Positions 18,529 through 25,385 of a stretch of 35,735 nucleotides of DNA are shown one piece after another. The translations under genes were made by a program, and so were the position numbers. The stretch's first letter is position 1. Every line of letters starts with the position of its first letter. Under the pieces are notes generated by a model. The model made no database searches, was not told the origin of the DNA, and saw only the letters and a list, made by a program, of their open reading frames with translations. This stretch comes from an uncultured Geobacter sp. (GTDB lineage Bacteria > Desulfobacterota > Desulfuromonadia > Geobacterales > Geobacteraceae), in assembly GCA_903915655.1 (NCBI GenBank), contig CAIWTU010000006.1:1-35735 (forward strand), written 5' to 3'.

Positions 18529-20991
18529 TTATATGAAGAGGTTGTTGTCAGCATGTTCCGAAGCCTCCAGGTAGGAGGCGACACCCCCAACCTGGATTCC
18601 ATCAATTAACTCTTCCCTGCGGATCCCCATCAAATCCATCGACATCTGACAGGCCATGATATTCGCTCCCCCCTTGATCGCCGCAGTAATCATCTCCTCA
18701 AGTGCGGGTACGTTCTTATTCTTCATGATGCCACGTATCAAGATCCCGCCAAGACCCCCCATGCTCATCTTGGAGAGCGAAAGCTTTCTGCTGCCGCGCG
18801 GCATCATCCAGCCGAAGGCAGCTTCAATGATGTTTTTGCCGAGGCCGTTTATTTTTTCAGGTTTGCGAAGAACATTCAGCCCCCAGAAGGTAAAAAAGAT
18901 TGTTACCTTGCGTCCCATGGCAAGGGCGCCATTAGCGATAATGAAGGTTGCTATTGCCTTGTCGAGATCTCCGGAAAAAAAGATGATTGTTTTGTCGTTT
19001 CCCGTGGAGGCGATAGGGGGAGGAGCTGGGCCTCCTTTTTCTATGACTGCTTTCACGATCCCTTTAGCAATGCTGATGTCGCGGACAATGTTACCCGTCG
19101 CCCTTGCCCATGAAGCTGCATCACTGTAAAACCCTGGATCGCTTGCCGTAATAGAGATTGCCTCGCCTACGACGAGGTTGTCCATTTCCTCTTTGAGCCG
19201 CATTACCGGGCCTGGGCATTGAAGCCCGCAGGCGTTTACATCTACAATTTTTGATTTTTCCACTTTGGCTTCAGTCATGACCGTGTCAACCTCTTCATTT
19301 GTTAGAGTAATATCTGTTTCACCGGCAAAATCCTCGATTGTTGTTGCAATGTGGTACGTTTCATAGCCGCCGGAGAGGTTGAAATTGTCGGTAATACCAT
19401 TTGCTTCAAGAATCCGAGCCGCATTGTAGGCGATAAGACCGACACGACAGAAGGGGATTACCGTTTTGTCCCTCGGGATCTCGTCTATCCGTTCACGCAG
19501 GGTGTCAAGGGGGATGTTGATCGCGCCTTCAATAGATCCGGTTGCGTATTCCGCTGGAGTGCGTACATCGAGGAGGAAAAGTAGGGACTTGTCGGCCTTT
19601 TGGAGATTTTCCCAAGTTGTAGTTTTGACGAGTCCGTCAAGTATGTTCTGGGCTACGAAACCTGCCATGTTTATCGGGTCCTTCGCCGACGAGTAGGGGG
19701 GGGCGTAGGCATGCTCGATCTCCGCCAGGTCATCGACGGTCATTTTTCCTTTTATGGCTGTTGCAATGACATCGATCCGTTTGTCGATACCGGAGTAGCC
19801 AGTAGCCTGTGCCCCAAGTACCCTGCGGGTCTCCGGAGAAAAAACCAGCTTCAGGCAGATCTTCATGGCCCCCGGGTAGTAGCCTGCGTAATCGTTGGGG
19901 TGTATGATGACCGACTGATACGGTATTTTCTCGGCAATGCAGAATTTTTCGGTCAGCCCCGTCATTCCTACCGCAAGATCGAAAACCTTGGCAATGCCGG
20001 TACCGATGGTACCGTTGTAGGTGCGGAGCTTCTTGCCGTTCATGTTGTCGGCAACGATGCGCCCCTGCTTGTTTGCAGGGCCGGCTAGAGGTATCGCCGT
20101 CTTCTTGTTTGTAAATGGATTGACAACTTCGATAGCGTCGCCGGCAGCATAGATCTTTTCGTTGCTGGTTTTCATGTATTCATCTACTATAATATGCCCT
20201 CTGGCGCCCAGTTCGATCCCAGAACCTGCGAGGAAACCGGTGTTCGGCTTGACCCCTATAGAGAGGAGGACAAGATCGGCGGTGACAGTTTTACCACTTT
20301 TAAGGTGGGCAACTACCCGGTTATCTGCTCCTTTTTTAAATTCCGAAACACCGTCCTCGAGATAAAGTCCGACCTTTTTCATCCGTAATTCGCGGTGAAC
20401 AATAGCTGCGATCTCAAAGTCGATCACGTTCATCGCCTGTTTCGCCATTTCCACTATAACGACACTGATACCACGGGCATGAAGATTTTCGGCCATTTCA
20501 AGGCCGATGAAGCCGGCGCCAACTACCAGGGCTGTTTTCACCTTTCCCTGATCGACCATCTCCCGGATCCTGTCGGAATCGGGGATCGTCCAGAGGGTAT
20601 GGATTGCTGGATGGTCGGAGCCAGGGATCGGTGGTTTCAGTGGAGAGCCTCCGGGAGAGAGAAGGAGTTTGTCGTACGATTCATCGTATTCGAGACCGGA
20701 TCCGAGATCTTTAACCCGCAGGATCTGTCTCTCCGGATAAACGGCAATAACCTCGTTTTTGACGCGTACTTTGATATTGAAGAGTTTATTGAATGATTCG
20801 GGGGTCTGAACGAGCAGGCGATCACGTTCGGTTATCGCATCTCCGATATAATACGGTAAGCCACAATTGGCGTATGAAACATAACTGCCGCGTTCGAACA
20901 CGATGATCTCTGCCGATTCGTCGAGCCGTCTGAGACGGGTCGCTGCCGACATGCCGCCAGCGACTCCGCCTACGATAAGGTATTTAGGCAT
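18529..20991 (-). CDS. CoA-disulfide/persulfide reductase-like flavoprotein fused to rhodanese, TusA and DsrE-like domains
   Basis: 820 residues from the ATG at 20991, which has GGAGGA 5 nt upstream; a 33-residue N-terminal extension in frame lacks such a site and precedes the FAD motif unnaturally. Residues 1-455 are a pyridine nucleotide-disulfide oxidoreductase with GGVAGG for FAD, active Cys C43 (SYANCGLPYYIG) as in CoA-disulfide reductase, and an NAD(P) loop GAGFIG (158-163). Residues ~462-555 are a rhodanese with C515. Residues ~582-650 are TusA-like with CPGP (C592). Residues ~666-820 are a DsrE-like domain with C781. It probably moves sulfane sulfur between thiols (CoA or protein persulfide) at the cost of NAD(P)H. 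Known relatives are NADH-dependent persulfide reductases with one rhodanese domain; this chain has two extra carriers. Confidence 0.87.
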   Translation of the reverse strand: MPKYLIVGGVAGGMSAATRLRRLDESAEIIVFERGSYVSYANCGLPYYIGDAITERDRLLVQTPESFNKLFNIKVRVKNEVIAVYPERQILRVKDLGSGLEYDESYDKLLLSPGGSPLKPPIPGSDHPAIHTLWTIPDSDRIREMVDQGKVKTALVVGAGFIGLEMAENLHARGISVVIVEMAKQAMNVIDFEIAAIVHRELRMKKVGLYLEDGVSEFKKGADNRVVAHLKSGKTVTADLVLLSIGVKPNTGFLAGSGIELGARGHIIVDEYMKTSNEKIYAAGDAIEVVNPFTNKKTAIPLAGPANKQGRIVADNMNGKKLRTYNGTIGTGIAKVFDLAVGMTGLTEKFCIAEKIPYQSVIIHPNDYAGYYPGAMKICLKLVFSPETRRVLGAQATGYSGIDKRIDVIATAIKGKMTVDDLAEIEHAYAPPYSSAKDPINMAGFVAQNILDGLVKTTTWENLQKADKSLLFLLDVRTPAEYATGSIEGAINIPLDTLRERIDEIPRDKTVIPFCRVGLIAYNAARILEANGITDNFNLSGGYETYHIATTIEDFAGETDITLTNEEVDTVMTEAKVEKSKIVDVNACGLQCPGPVMRLKEEMDNLVVGEAISITASDPGFYSDAASWARATGNIVRDISIAKGIVKAVIEKGGPAPPPIASTGNDKTIIFFSGDLDKAIATFIIANGALAMGRKVTIFFTFWGLNVLRKPEKINGLGKNIIEAAFGWMMPRGSRKLSLSKMSMGGLGGILIRGIMKNKNVPALEEMITAAIKGGANIMACQMSMDLMGIRREELIDGIQVGGVASYLEASEHADNNLFI

Positions 20992-21079
20992 ATATTCCTC
21001 CAGGTATAGTAATCTCTGCTTTTGATTTATTCCTCTGTCTCTTTCCAGGTCAATTTGGAAAATCTGAAATAGATGATGC

Positions 21080-21109
21080 AATATATACAAATAACCGCAT
21101 ATATGTCAA
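21080..21109 (-). promoter_or_regulatory. sigma70 promoter of the sulfur flavoprotein gene
   Basis: On the minus strand a perfect TTGACA (21109-21104) and TATATT (21085-21080) are 18 nt apart, or TATATA at 16 nt. The start would be near 21073, giving a leader of about 80 nt. The region between the boxes is AT-rich with GCATATATG and GCAATATATAC half-similar repeats that could form an operator. Confidence 0.6.
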
Positions 21110-21128
21110 TTAATTTTTGAAAAATGAG

Positions 21129-21158
21129 TTAACATTTACCCGATTGACGTGGCATAAT
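21129..21158 (+). promoter_or_regulatory. possible promoter of the moaE-like gene
   Basis: TTAACA (21129-21134) and CATAAT (21153-21158), 18 nt apart, lie 48 nt before the moaE-like ATG at 21207 and are back to back with the minus-strand promoter at 21080-21109. Confidence 0.4.
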
Positions 21159-21206
21159 GGCGCTTCTGAAACTATTACAAACAATATTTCACAACCTGGA
21201 GGATTC

Positions 21207-21602
21207 ATGATAACGGCATACGCCACCGAAACTCAATTTGACCATCTGGAACTTTATCGAACTTTTCTTGAAAGGGAAGGCGACAGCAGCGGTACTGTCG
21301 TCCTTCACCACGGCAGGGTCAAATGCCCAGGCAAGCAGGTCCCGGATTTTTCCTTGGTGGAGTTGAAGGCGCTCACAACAGATCCGGATGGGAGATTGTC
21401 CGCACTTGCCAAGGAGGCAAAACAACAGTTCGATCTCAATCAGGTCCTTCTGGTGCATCGACTCGGCTGGATTGGCGCGGGCGACACCGTCCTTCTGGCG
21501 ATTGTTTCCGGAGCTACACGCGACCGTTGTTTTGCCGCATGCTCGTTTCTTGTGGATGAGGTGAAGAAAGAGGAATTGATTCAGTTGATAGAACATCCGT
21601 AA
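21207..21602 (+). CDS. moaE: short MoaE-like protein (molybdopterin synthase catalytic subunit family)
   Basis: 131 residues from the ATG at 21207, set by GGAGG 5 nt upstream; a longer frame from 21117 crosses the promoter region. The core LLVHRLGWIGAGDTVLLAIVSGATRDRCFAAC (about 81-112) matches the MoaE core (VIHRxG...GD...V...HR..AF.A). H84-R85 and R105 are present. However, the N-terminal FxGxVR signature of canonical MoaE is replaced by VVLHHGRVKCPG, and the active-site Lys region reads DEVKKEE (K120, K121) without the usual WKxE. MoaE with MoaD converts precursor Z to molybdopterin. Whether this short, divergent form is catalytic is uncertain; no moaD or moaA lies beside it. Confidence 0.7.
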   Translation: MITAYATETQFDHLELYRTFLEREGDSSGTVVLHHGRVKCPGKQVPDFSLVELKALTTDPDGRLSALAKEAKQQFDLNQVLLVHRLGWIGAGDTVLLAIVSGATRDRCFAACSFLVDEVKKEELIQLIEHP

Positions 21603-21627
21603 ATCAGCCTAGATGAAAGAGGTTTGT

Positions 21628-21960
21628 ATGCATCAACAGGAACCCGGGAAGGACTATATAGAGACCGACCTTACACTTAATATTTTCTCCGTTTCCGCCG
21701 CGCTCCTCGGTGTTTGCCTAACGGTTATCGGGATATTTCTGGTCACCCACAGACTCACCAGTGTTAAAAGTTTTGGTGAGATACTCTTGGCCGTTGACGC
21801 ATTTATTTTCCTGGCATCATGTATGCTGTCCTACATTTCCCTTAAAATGCGCAAGAAACGTCGGCACTACCTGCTGGAAAAAATTGCCGAAGATGTTTTT
21901 TTTCTGGCACTTGCTATCATGGCGTTCATCTGTTTTTACATTGTATATGAATTCGTTTGA
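21628..21960 (+). CDS. small three-helix membrane protein of unknown function
   Basis: 110 residues from the ATG at 21628, which has AAAGAGG 5 nt upstream; another in-frame ATG at 21613 has no comparable site. The protein has an acidic N-terminus (1-20), three membrane helices (about 22-40, 50-72, 88-108), and a basic loop KMRKKRRH at 73-80 that places this loop in the cytoplasm. I do not recognise the family. It follows the moaE-like gene by 25 nt and is probably co-transcribed. The inverted-repeat element begins 20 nt after its stop. Confidence 0.68.
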   Translation: MHQQEPGKDYIETDLTLNIFSVSAALLGVCLTVIGIFLVTHRLTSVKSFGEILLAVDAFIFLASCMLSYISLKMRKKRRHYLLEKIAEDVFFLALAIMAFICFYIVYEFV

Positions 21961-21980
21961 CGGGAATCGCGAGATTATCT

Positions 21981-22111
21981 GAGCCTCTTGCAAAAGTCCG
22001 AATAATTGTCATTCCGGCAGGCTTTTAGCCGGAATCCAGATTTTAACTGAGTGAAAAGACAGGATCCCCGATAGAGGCATTCGGGGATGACTATCATTTT
22101 GCAAGAGCCTC
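21981..22111 (+). repeat. 131-bp palindromic MITE/REP-like element with two internal hairpins
   Basis: Ends are near-perfect inverted repeats of 15 bp (GAGCCTCTTGCAAAA at the left; TTTTGCAAGAGCCTC at 22097-22111, one mismatch when inverted). Inside are two hairpins: ATTCCGG/CCGGAAT (about 22010-22036) and CCCCGA/TCGGGG (about 22066-22086), themselves arranged as a nested inverted pair (GTCATTCCGG facing CCCCGGATGAC-like sequence). This resembles intergenic repeats that occur in many copies in proteobacterial genomes. No coding potential and no clear target-site duplication. Confidence 0.7.
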
Positions 22112-22112
22112 T

Positions 22113-22428
22113 ATTGTCAAAATATTTTTTCTGCGGCACCTGTAAGTGATATCTACTGCGGAGCTGAACGGGGGGGATTTGTCTCCTTCTCTAGCATTTC
22201 GACAGGTCAAATGACGTGGAGCTTGTACTGCATCGGCCTATCTTCTTATCTTGCAATAAAGTCCCCCGACAGGCAGATTTCAAGCTCTTGCTCTGAAGCG
22301 CCATGAAGGATGGCCCTCTTTTTCTAGCCAGATCTGGAAAGATGACCCTATCCAGCCATCTCCGCACCGTTCTTACCACGCACCTTACCGGAAACCAGAG
22401 AAGTTCAAAATTCCCCCCCACAAATTTC
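22113..22428. other. gene-free intergenic stretch
   Basis: No supported gene, RNA gene or strong repeat is visible here. An 82-residue open frame on the minus strand (22191-22439) overlaps the cbiM promoter, is rich in Arg, Ser and Cys, and matches nothing I know. The stretch may be an eroded gene remnant or upstream regulatory sequence for the metal-transport operon. Confidence 0.5.
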
Positions 22429-22457
22429 TTGACATGCATATATTGGTAATATATGCA
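22429..22457 (+). promoter_or_regulatory. promoter of the Co/Ni uptake operon with an internal perfect palindrome (operator)
   Basis: A consensus TTGACA lies at 22429-22434, with TATGCA at 22452-22457 after a 17-nt spacer. TGCATATATT (22435-22444) and AATATATGCA (22448-22457) are an exact 10-bp inverted repeat around GGT. It fills the whole spacer and the -10 box, so a bound dimer would block RNA polymerase. Palindromes of this AT-rich kind suit ArsR-type metal sensors, and NikR is another candidate in the setting, but no regulator gene lies nearby. Confidence 0.62.
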
Positions 22458-22619
22458 GTAAATGTTACGAAAAATATTTTCGTGTGACTGAGCCGTGGCT
22501 TAAAATCCGTAGAACGGAGGGTATGACGCTGCAATCTGAGGCGCTGTCCGGTTCGCCATCTAGGGATTCTAGCTACTTGGCAGCTATAGTATAAACATTA
22601 TTTATATGGAGGTACGATG
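22458..22619 (+). promoter_or_regulatory. long 5' leader of the Co/Ni uptake operon, several small hairpins
   Basis: About 155 nt of untranslated leader. It can form ACGAAAA/TTTTCGT (22467-22473 with 22477-22483), TCCGT/ACGGA (around 22508-22521) and TAGCT/AGCTA (around 22569-22585, close to the ribosome binding site GGAGG). It lacks the B12 box and the conserved core of cobalamin riboswitches, and I could not match it to NiCo or other known classes. Confidence 0.35.
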
Positions 22620-23306
22620 ATGCATATCCCTGACGGCTACCTTTCTCCGCAAACCTATCTTCCCTTTTATGCTTTTATCATTGCATACCTCGCCATAGCC
22701 GCCCGGAAGGTTAAAAGTACGATCCGTTCCCGCTATGTCCCGCTTTTGGCATTGGGCGCAGCCTTTTCCTTTCTGATCATGATGTTCAATATACCTATCC
22801 CTGGCGGTAGCAGCGGCCATGCGGTTGGAGGTGTAATCGTTGCCATCCTGCTTGGACCATGGGCGGCAAGCATCGCCATCTCCATAGCACTCATTGTCCA
22901 GGCACTACTATTCGGTGACGGAGGTATAACCGCAATCGGCGCCAACTGCTTCAACATGGCCCTGGTTATACCTTTTATCGGCTACTACACATACAAGCTT
23001 ATCGCCGGCAAAGCGGCCATTACTTCATCGCGCCGCTGGGTGGCCGGAGCCATTGCTGGATACCTGGCGATCAACGTCGCTGCCCTTTGCGCGGGGATCG
23101 AATTCGGCATTCAGCCCCTTATCGCATTGGCCCCGGACGGACATCCCCTTTATGCTCCGTATCCGCTTGCAGTTGCCGTCCCGGCCATGGTAATAGAACA
23201 TATTATTCTTTTCGGGTTTGTCGAAGCCATTGTTACCGCTTTGGTGATCAAATATCTCCAGAAGGGGGAAAACGAACTCCTTACCATCTATGGAGGGGCA
23301 GAATGA
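22620..23306 (+). CDS. cbiM: energy-coupling factor transporter substrate-binding protein CbiM/NikM
   Basis: 228 residues counted from the second of two adjacent ATGs (22617 and 22620). This start is preferred because the family binds its metal through the N-terminal Met amine, His2 and His67; from 22620 the sequence is M1-H2-I-P-D-G and GGSSGHAVGG places a His exactly at 67. GGAGG lies 7 nt upstream. Six or so membrane helices follow, with FGDGGITAIGAN and FNMA motifs typical of CbiM. It is the S-component that captures Co2+ or Ni2+ for uptake. Metal choice cannot be read from sequence alone. It overlaps the next gene by 4 nt. Confidence 0.93.
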   Translation: MHIPDGYLSPQTYLPFYAFIIAYLAIAARKVKSTIRSRYVPLLALGAAFSFLIMMFNIPIPGGSSGHAVGGVIVAILLGPWAASIAISIALIVQALLFGDGGITAIGANCFNMALVIPFIGYYTYKLIAGKAAITSSRRWVAGAIAGYLAINVAALCAGIEFGIQPLIALAPDGHPLYAPYPLAVAVPAMVIEHIILFGFVEAIVTALVIKYLQKGENELLTIYGGAE

Positions 23307-23644
23307 GCCAAACTATTTCAACGGCCAAAAAAATGTGGATGGGGCTTGCCGTTCTCGTTCTCTTATCTCCCATAGGTCTTATCCTTCCAGATAAATTGAA
23401 GGCTGGTTCCGCCTGGGGAGAATGGGGGGTCGATGAGATCGAAAAAATGCTCGGCTATCTTCCAGAGGGGATGAAAAGAGTTGCAGGGCACTGGCAGGCG
23501 CCCATGCCTGATTATGCCTTCAAGGGGTGGGAGAAGTTGAGCATCGGCATGCAGAGCCTGGCCTATATTGTTTCGGCAATAATTGGTGTTGCCGTTATCG
23601 TAGCCATTATTATGATCCTTGGCAAAATAGCGGCAAAGGAGTGA
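23303..23644 (+). CDS. PDGLE-domain (NikN/CbiN-like) small membrane subunit
   Basis: 113 residues from the ATG overlapping the cbiM stop (ATGA), with GGAGGGG 5 nt upstream. It has two membrane helices (about 11-28 and 85-108) and an extracytoplasmic stretch with SPIGLILPDKLKAGSAWGEWG, a variant of the PDGLE motif. Such small subunits help metal pass into CbiM/NikM and lie between M and Q genes. It is not the classical CbiN of Salmonella. Presence of this type in the NikM-NikN group leans slightly towards nickel, but cobalt remains equally possible. Confidence 0.85.
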   Translation: MSQTISTAKKMWMGLAVLVLLSPIGLILPDKLKAGSAWGEWGVDEIEKMLGYLPEGMKRVAGHWQAPMPDYAFKGWEKLSIGMQSLAYIVSAIIGVAVIVAIIMILGKIAAKE

Positions 23645-23647
23645 TCA

Positions 23648-24586
23648 ATGATCCCTGACTGGCTTGCACAGGACAATACGCAAGTTCCGCTTCCTCCCCG
23701 GTCTCTACGGGGCGGTAAAAAATTTGTTGAAAGGGCCATTGCCGGCGCCGCACTATTTCTCCGGGATGCGATCCTTACTGAGACTATTGCCAAGAGACGG
23801 GGTCTCTTGCAGGCACTTGATCCGCGTGTGAAACTCGTCACCCTCCTCGCTCTGATTGTGAGCGTCAGTGTAATGAGGTCTCCGGTAACCATCATGGGGA
23901 TCTACTGTTTCACCCTGTTGCTGGCTATTGCGTCTTCCGTCCCTTTATGGTTCTTCATAAAACGGGTCTGGCTATTCATACCGATATTCTCTGCCGTTAT
24001 CGTCATCCCGGCCCTGTTCAATGTTGTAACCCCCGGTGAACCGCTCTGGACGCTATTCCATCTTGCCGGAAGCCACGATTTGGGTCCTTATCATATCCCC
24101 GAGACTATCTCCATTACCCGGCAGGGCGTTCTTACCGCAGCCACATTCATAGGGAGGGTGGCTGCGTCAGTCTCGCTGTCGGTGCTTTTGACCCTTACAA
24201 CCGCGTGGAATGATCTTTTGCAGGCGATATCTGTTTTTCGAATCCCGCAGATATTCATCCTTATCCTTGCCATGGCATACCGATACATCATTCTTCTCCT
24301 GGATACAGTCAGGAACATGCATATTTCCCGCAGGAGCAGGACACTCCGTTACGGTCCTACCGTAGCGGAGCAGCAGTGGGTGGCTTCGAGAATCGGGTAC
24401 CTCTTCAAGAGAACATACGTCATGAGCCAGGAGGTCCACAGGGCCATGTTGTCCCGGGGCTTTTCCGGGGAGATCCATACGCTCTCGGTTCTCAAGACAA
24501 AAGAATACGATTATGCATGGTGCCTGTTTATCGCAATTTTCTGCGTCGTTGCACTTTTTGTCGACCATGGAGCAGTGAACCGTTAA
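23648..24586 (+). CDS. cbiQ: energy-coupling factor transporter T component CbiQ
   Basis: 312 residues. A hydrophilic N-terminal part (1-50) precedes about five or six membrane helices. The two cytoplasmic coupling helices with Arg-containing motifs are visible as RRSR (228-231) and SRGF (269-272), which dock into the ATPase grooves. It transmits ATP hydrolysis by CbiO to the metal-binding CbiM. It lies 3 nt after the PDGLE gene. The cbiO start follows 10 nt after its stop. Confidence 0.93.
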   Translation: MIPDWLAQDNTQVPLPPRSLRGGKKFVERAIAGAALFLRDAILTETIAKRRGLLQALDPRVKLVTLLALIVSVSVMRSPVTIMGIYCFTLLLAIASSVPLWFFIKRVWLFIPIFSAVIVIPALFNVVTPGEPLWTLFHLAGSHDLGPYHIPETISITRQGVLTAATFIGRVAASVSLSVLLTLTTAWNDLLQAISVFRIPQIFILILAMAYRYIILLLDTVRNMHISRRSRTLRYGPTVAEQQWVASRIGYLFKRTYVMSQEVHRAMLSRGFSGEIHTLSVLKTKEYDYAWCLFIAIFCVVALFVDHGAVNR

Positions 24587-24596
24587 AGGAATGCTT

Positions 24597-25385
24597 ATGA
24601 AACCGATATATGAACTGACGGATGTAAGCTATCGCTATCATTCCTCCATCCCGGCCCTCGAAGGGATCAACCTTCTGATTCGTCATGGAGAGTCCGTCGC
24701 GGTCCTTGGTGCAAACGGATCAGGCAAGTCGACCCTGTTGCATCTTCTGGATGGTCTGATATTCCCCGCCTCTGGAACGATCAAAGCCTTTGAGGAAGTG
24801 CTGACGGAAGAAAAGCTTGAAACGGACGACTTCCGTTGCTTTTTCAGGAGCAGGGTCGGTTTCGTTTTTCAGAACCCGGAAATCCAGCTTTTCTGCCCGA
24901 CGGTCTCTGACGAGTTGGCGTTTGGTCCGCTTCAGCTTGGGCTTCCATCCGGAGAGGTTGCGGAGAGGGTTGCCGACGTTCTTGCGATGCTCGGTATCTA
25001 TTCCCTCAAGGACCGGACTCCGAACCAGCTTTCCAGTGGAGAAAAGAAGAAGGTGGCAATCGCCTCCGTATTGTCATTGAATCCCCAGGTCCTGCTCATG
25101 GACGAGCCGACCAGCTCACTTGATCCGCGCACCCGTCACTGGTTCATCGACCTGATCGGCGAACTGCGAAAAGCAGGCAAAACCATTATCACCTCGACGC
25201 ATGAACTCTCAGTTGTTGCGAGGATAGCGTCACGGGTTCTGGTGCTGACAGAAGAACACACCATCGCCGCCGACGGAACTCCGGCTGAAGTTATCAAGGA
25301 TCATGAACTCCTCCACAACTCAAATATCCTCTACGAGCACGAACTGGGTAGATCCGGATACTTACGTAAAGGAATCTGTTCATGA
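24597..25385 (+). CDS. cbiO: energy-coupling factor transporter ATPase CbiO
   Basis: 262 residues from the ATG at 24597, which has AAAGGA 6 nt upstream; another in-frame ATG at 24591 sits directly on that site. ABC ATPase motifs: Walker A GANGSGKST (38-46), Q-loop Q92, signature LSSGE (145-149), Walker B LLMDE with D169-E170, D-loop SSLD, and switch H202. It powers cobalt or nickel uptake with CbiQ and CbiM, probably as a homodimer since only one ATPase gene is present. Its stop codon overlaps the porin start. Confidence 0.95.
   Translation: MKPIYELTDVSYRYHSSIPALEGINLLIRHGESVAVLGANGSGKSTLLHLLDGLIFPASGTIKAFEEVLTEEKLETDDFRCFFRSRVGFVFQNPEIQLFCPTVSDELAFGPLQLGLPSGEVAERVADVLAMLGIYSLKDRTPNQLSSGEKKKVAIASVLSLNPQVLLMDEPTSSLDPRTRHWFIDLIGELRKAGKTIITSTHELSVVARIASRVLVLTEEHTIAADGTPAEVIKDHELLHNSNILYEHELGRSGYLRKGICS

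Noticed and set aside
20992-21090. 33-residue N-terminal extension of the sulfur flavoprotein
   Set aside because: It would start upstream of the -10 box of the predicted promoter, lacks a Shine-Dalgarno, and the FAD-binding strand starts naturally at the ATG at 20991.
22191-22439. 82-residue open frame on the minus strand
   Set aside because: It overlaps the cbiM promoter and operator, has no clear ribosome binding site, and shows no recognisable protein pattern.
22458-22619. Cobalamin riboswitch before cbiM
   Set aside because: No B12 box and no GCCACTG-type core can be found in the leader.
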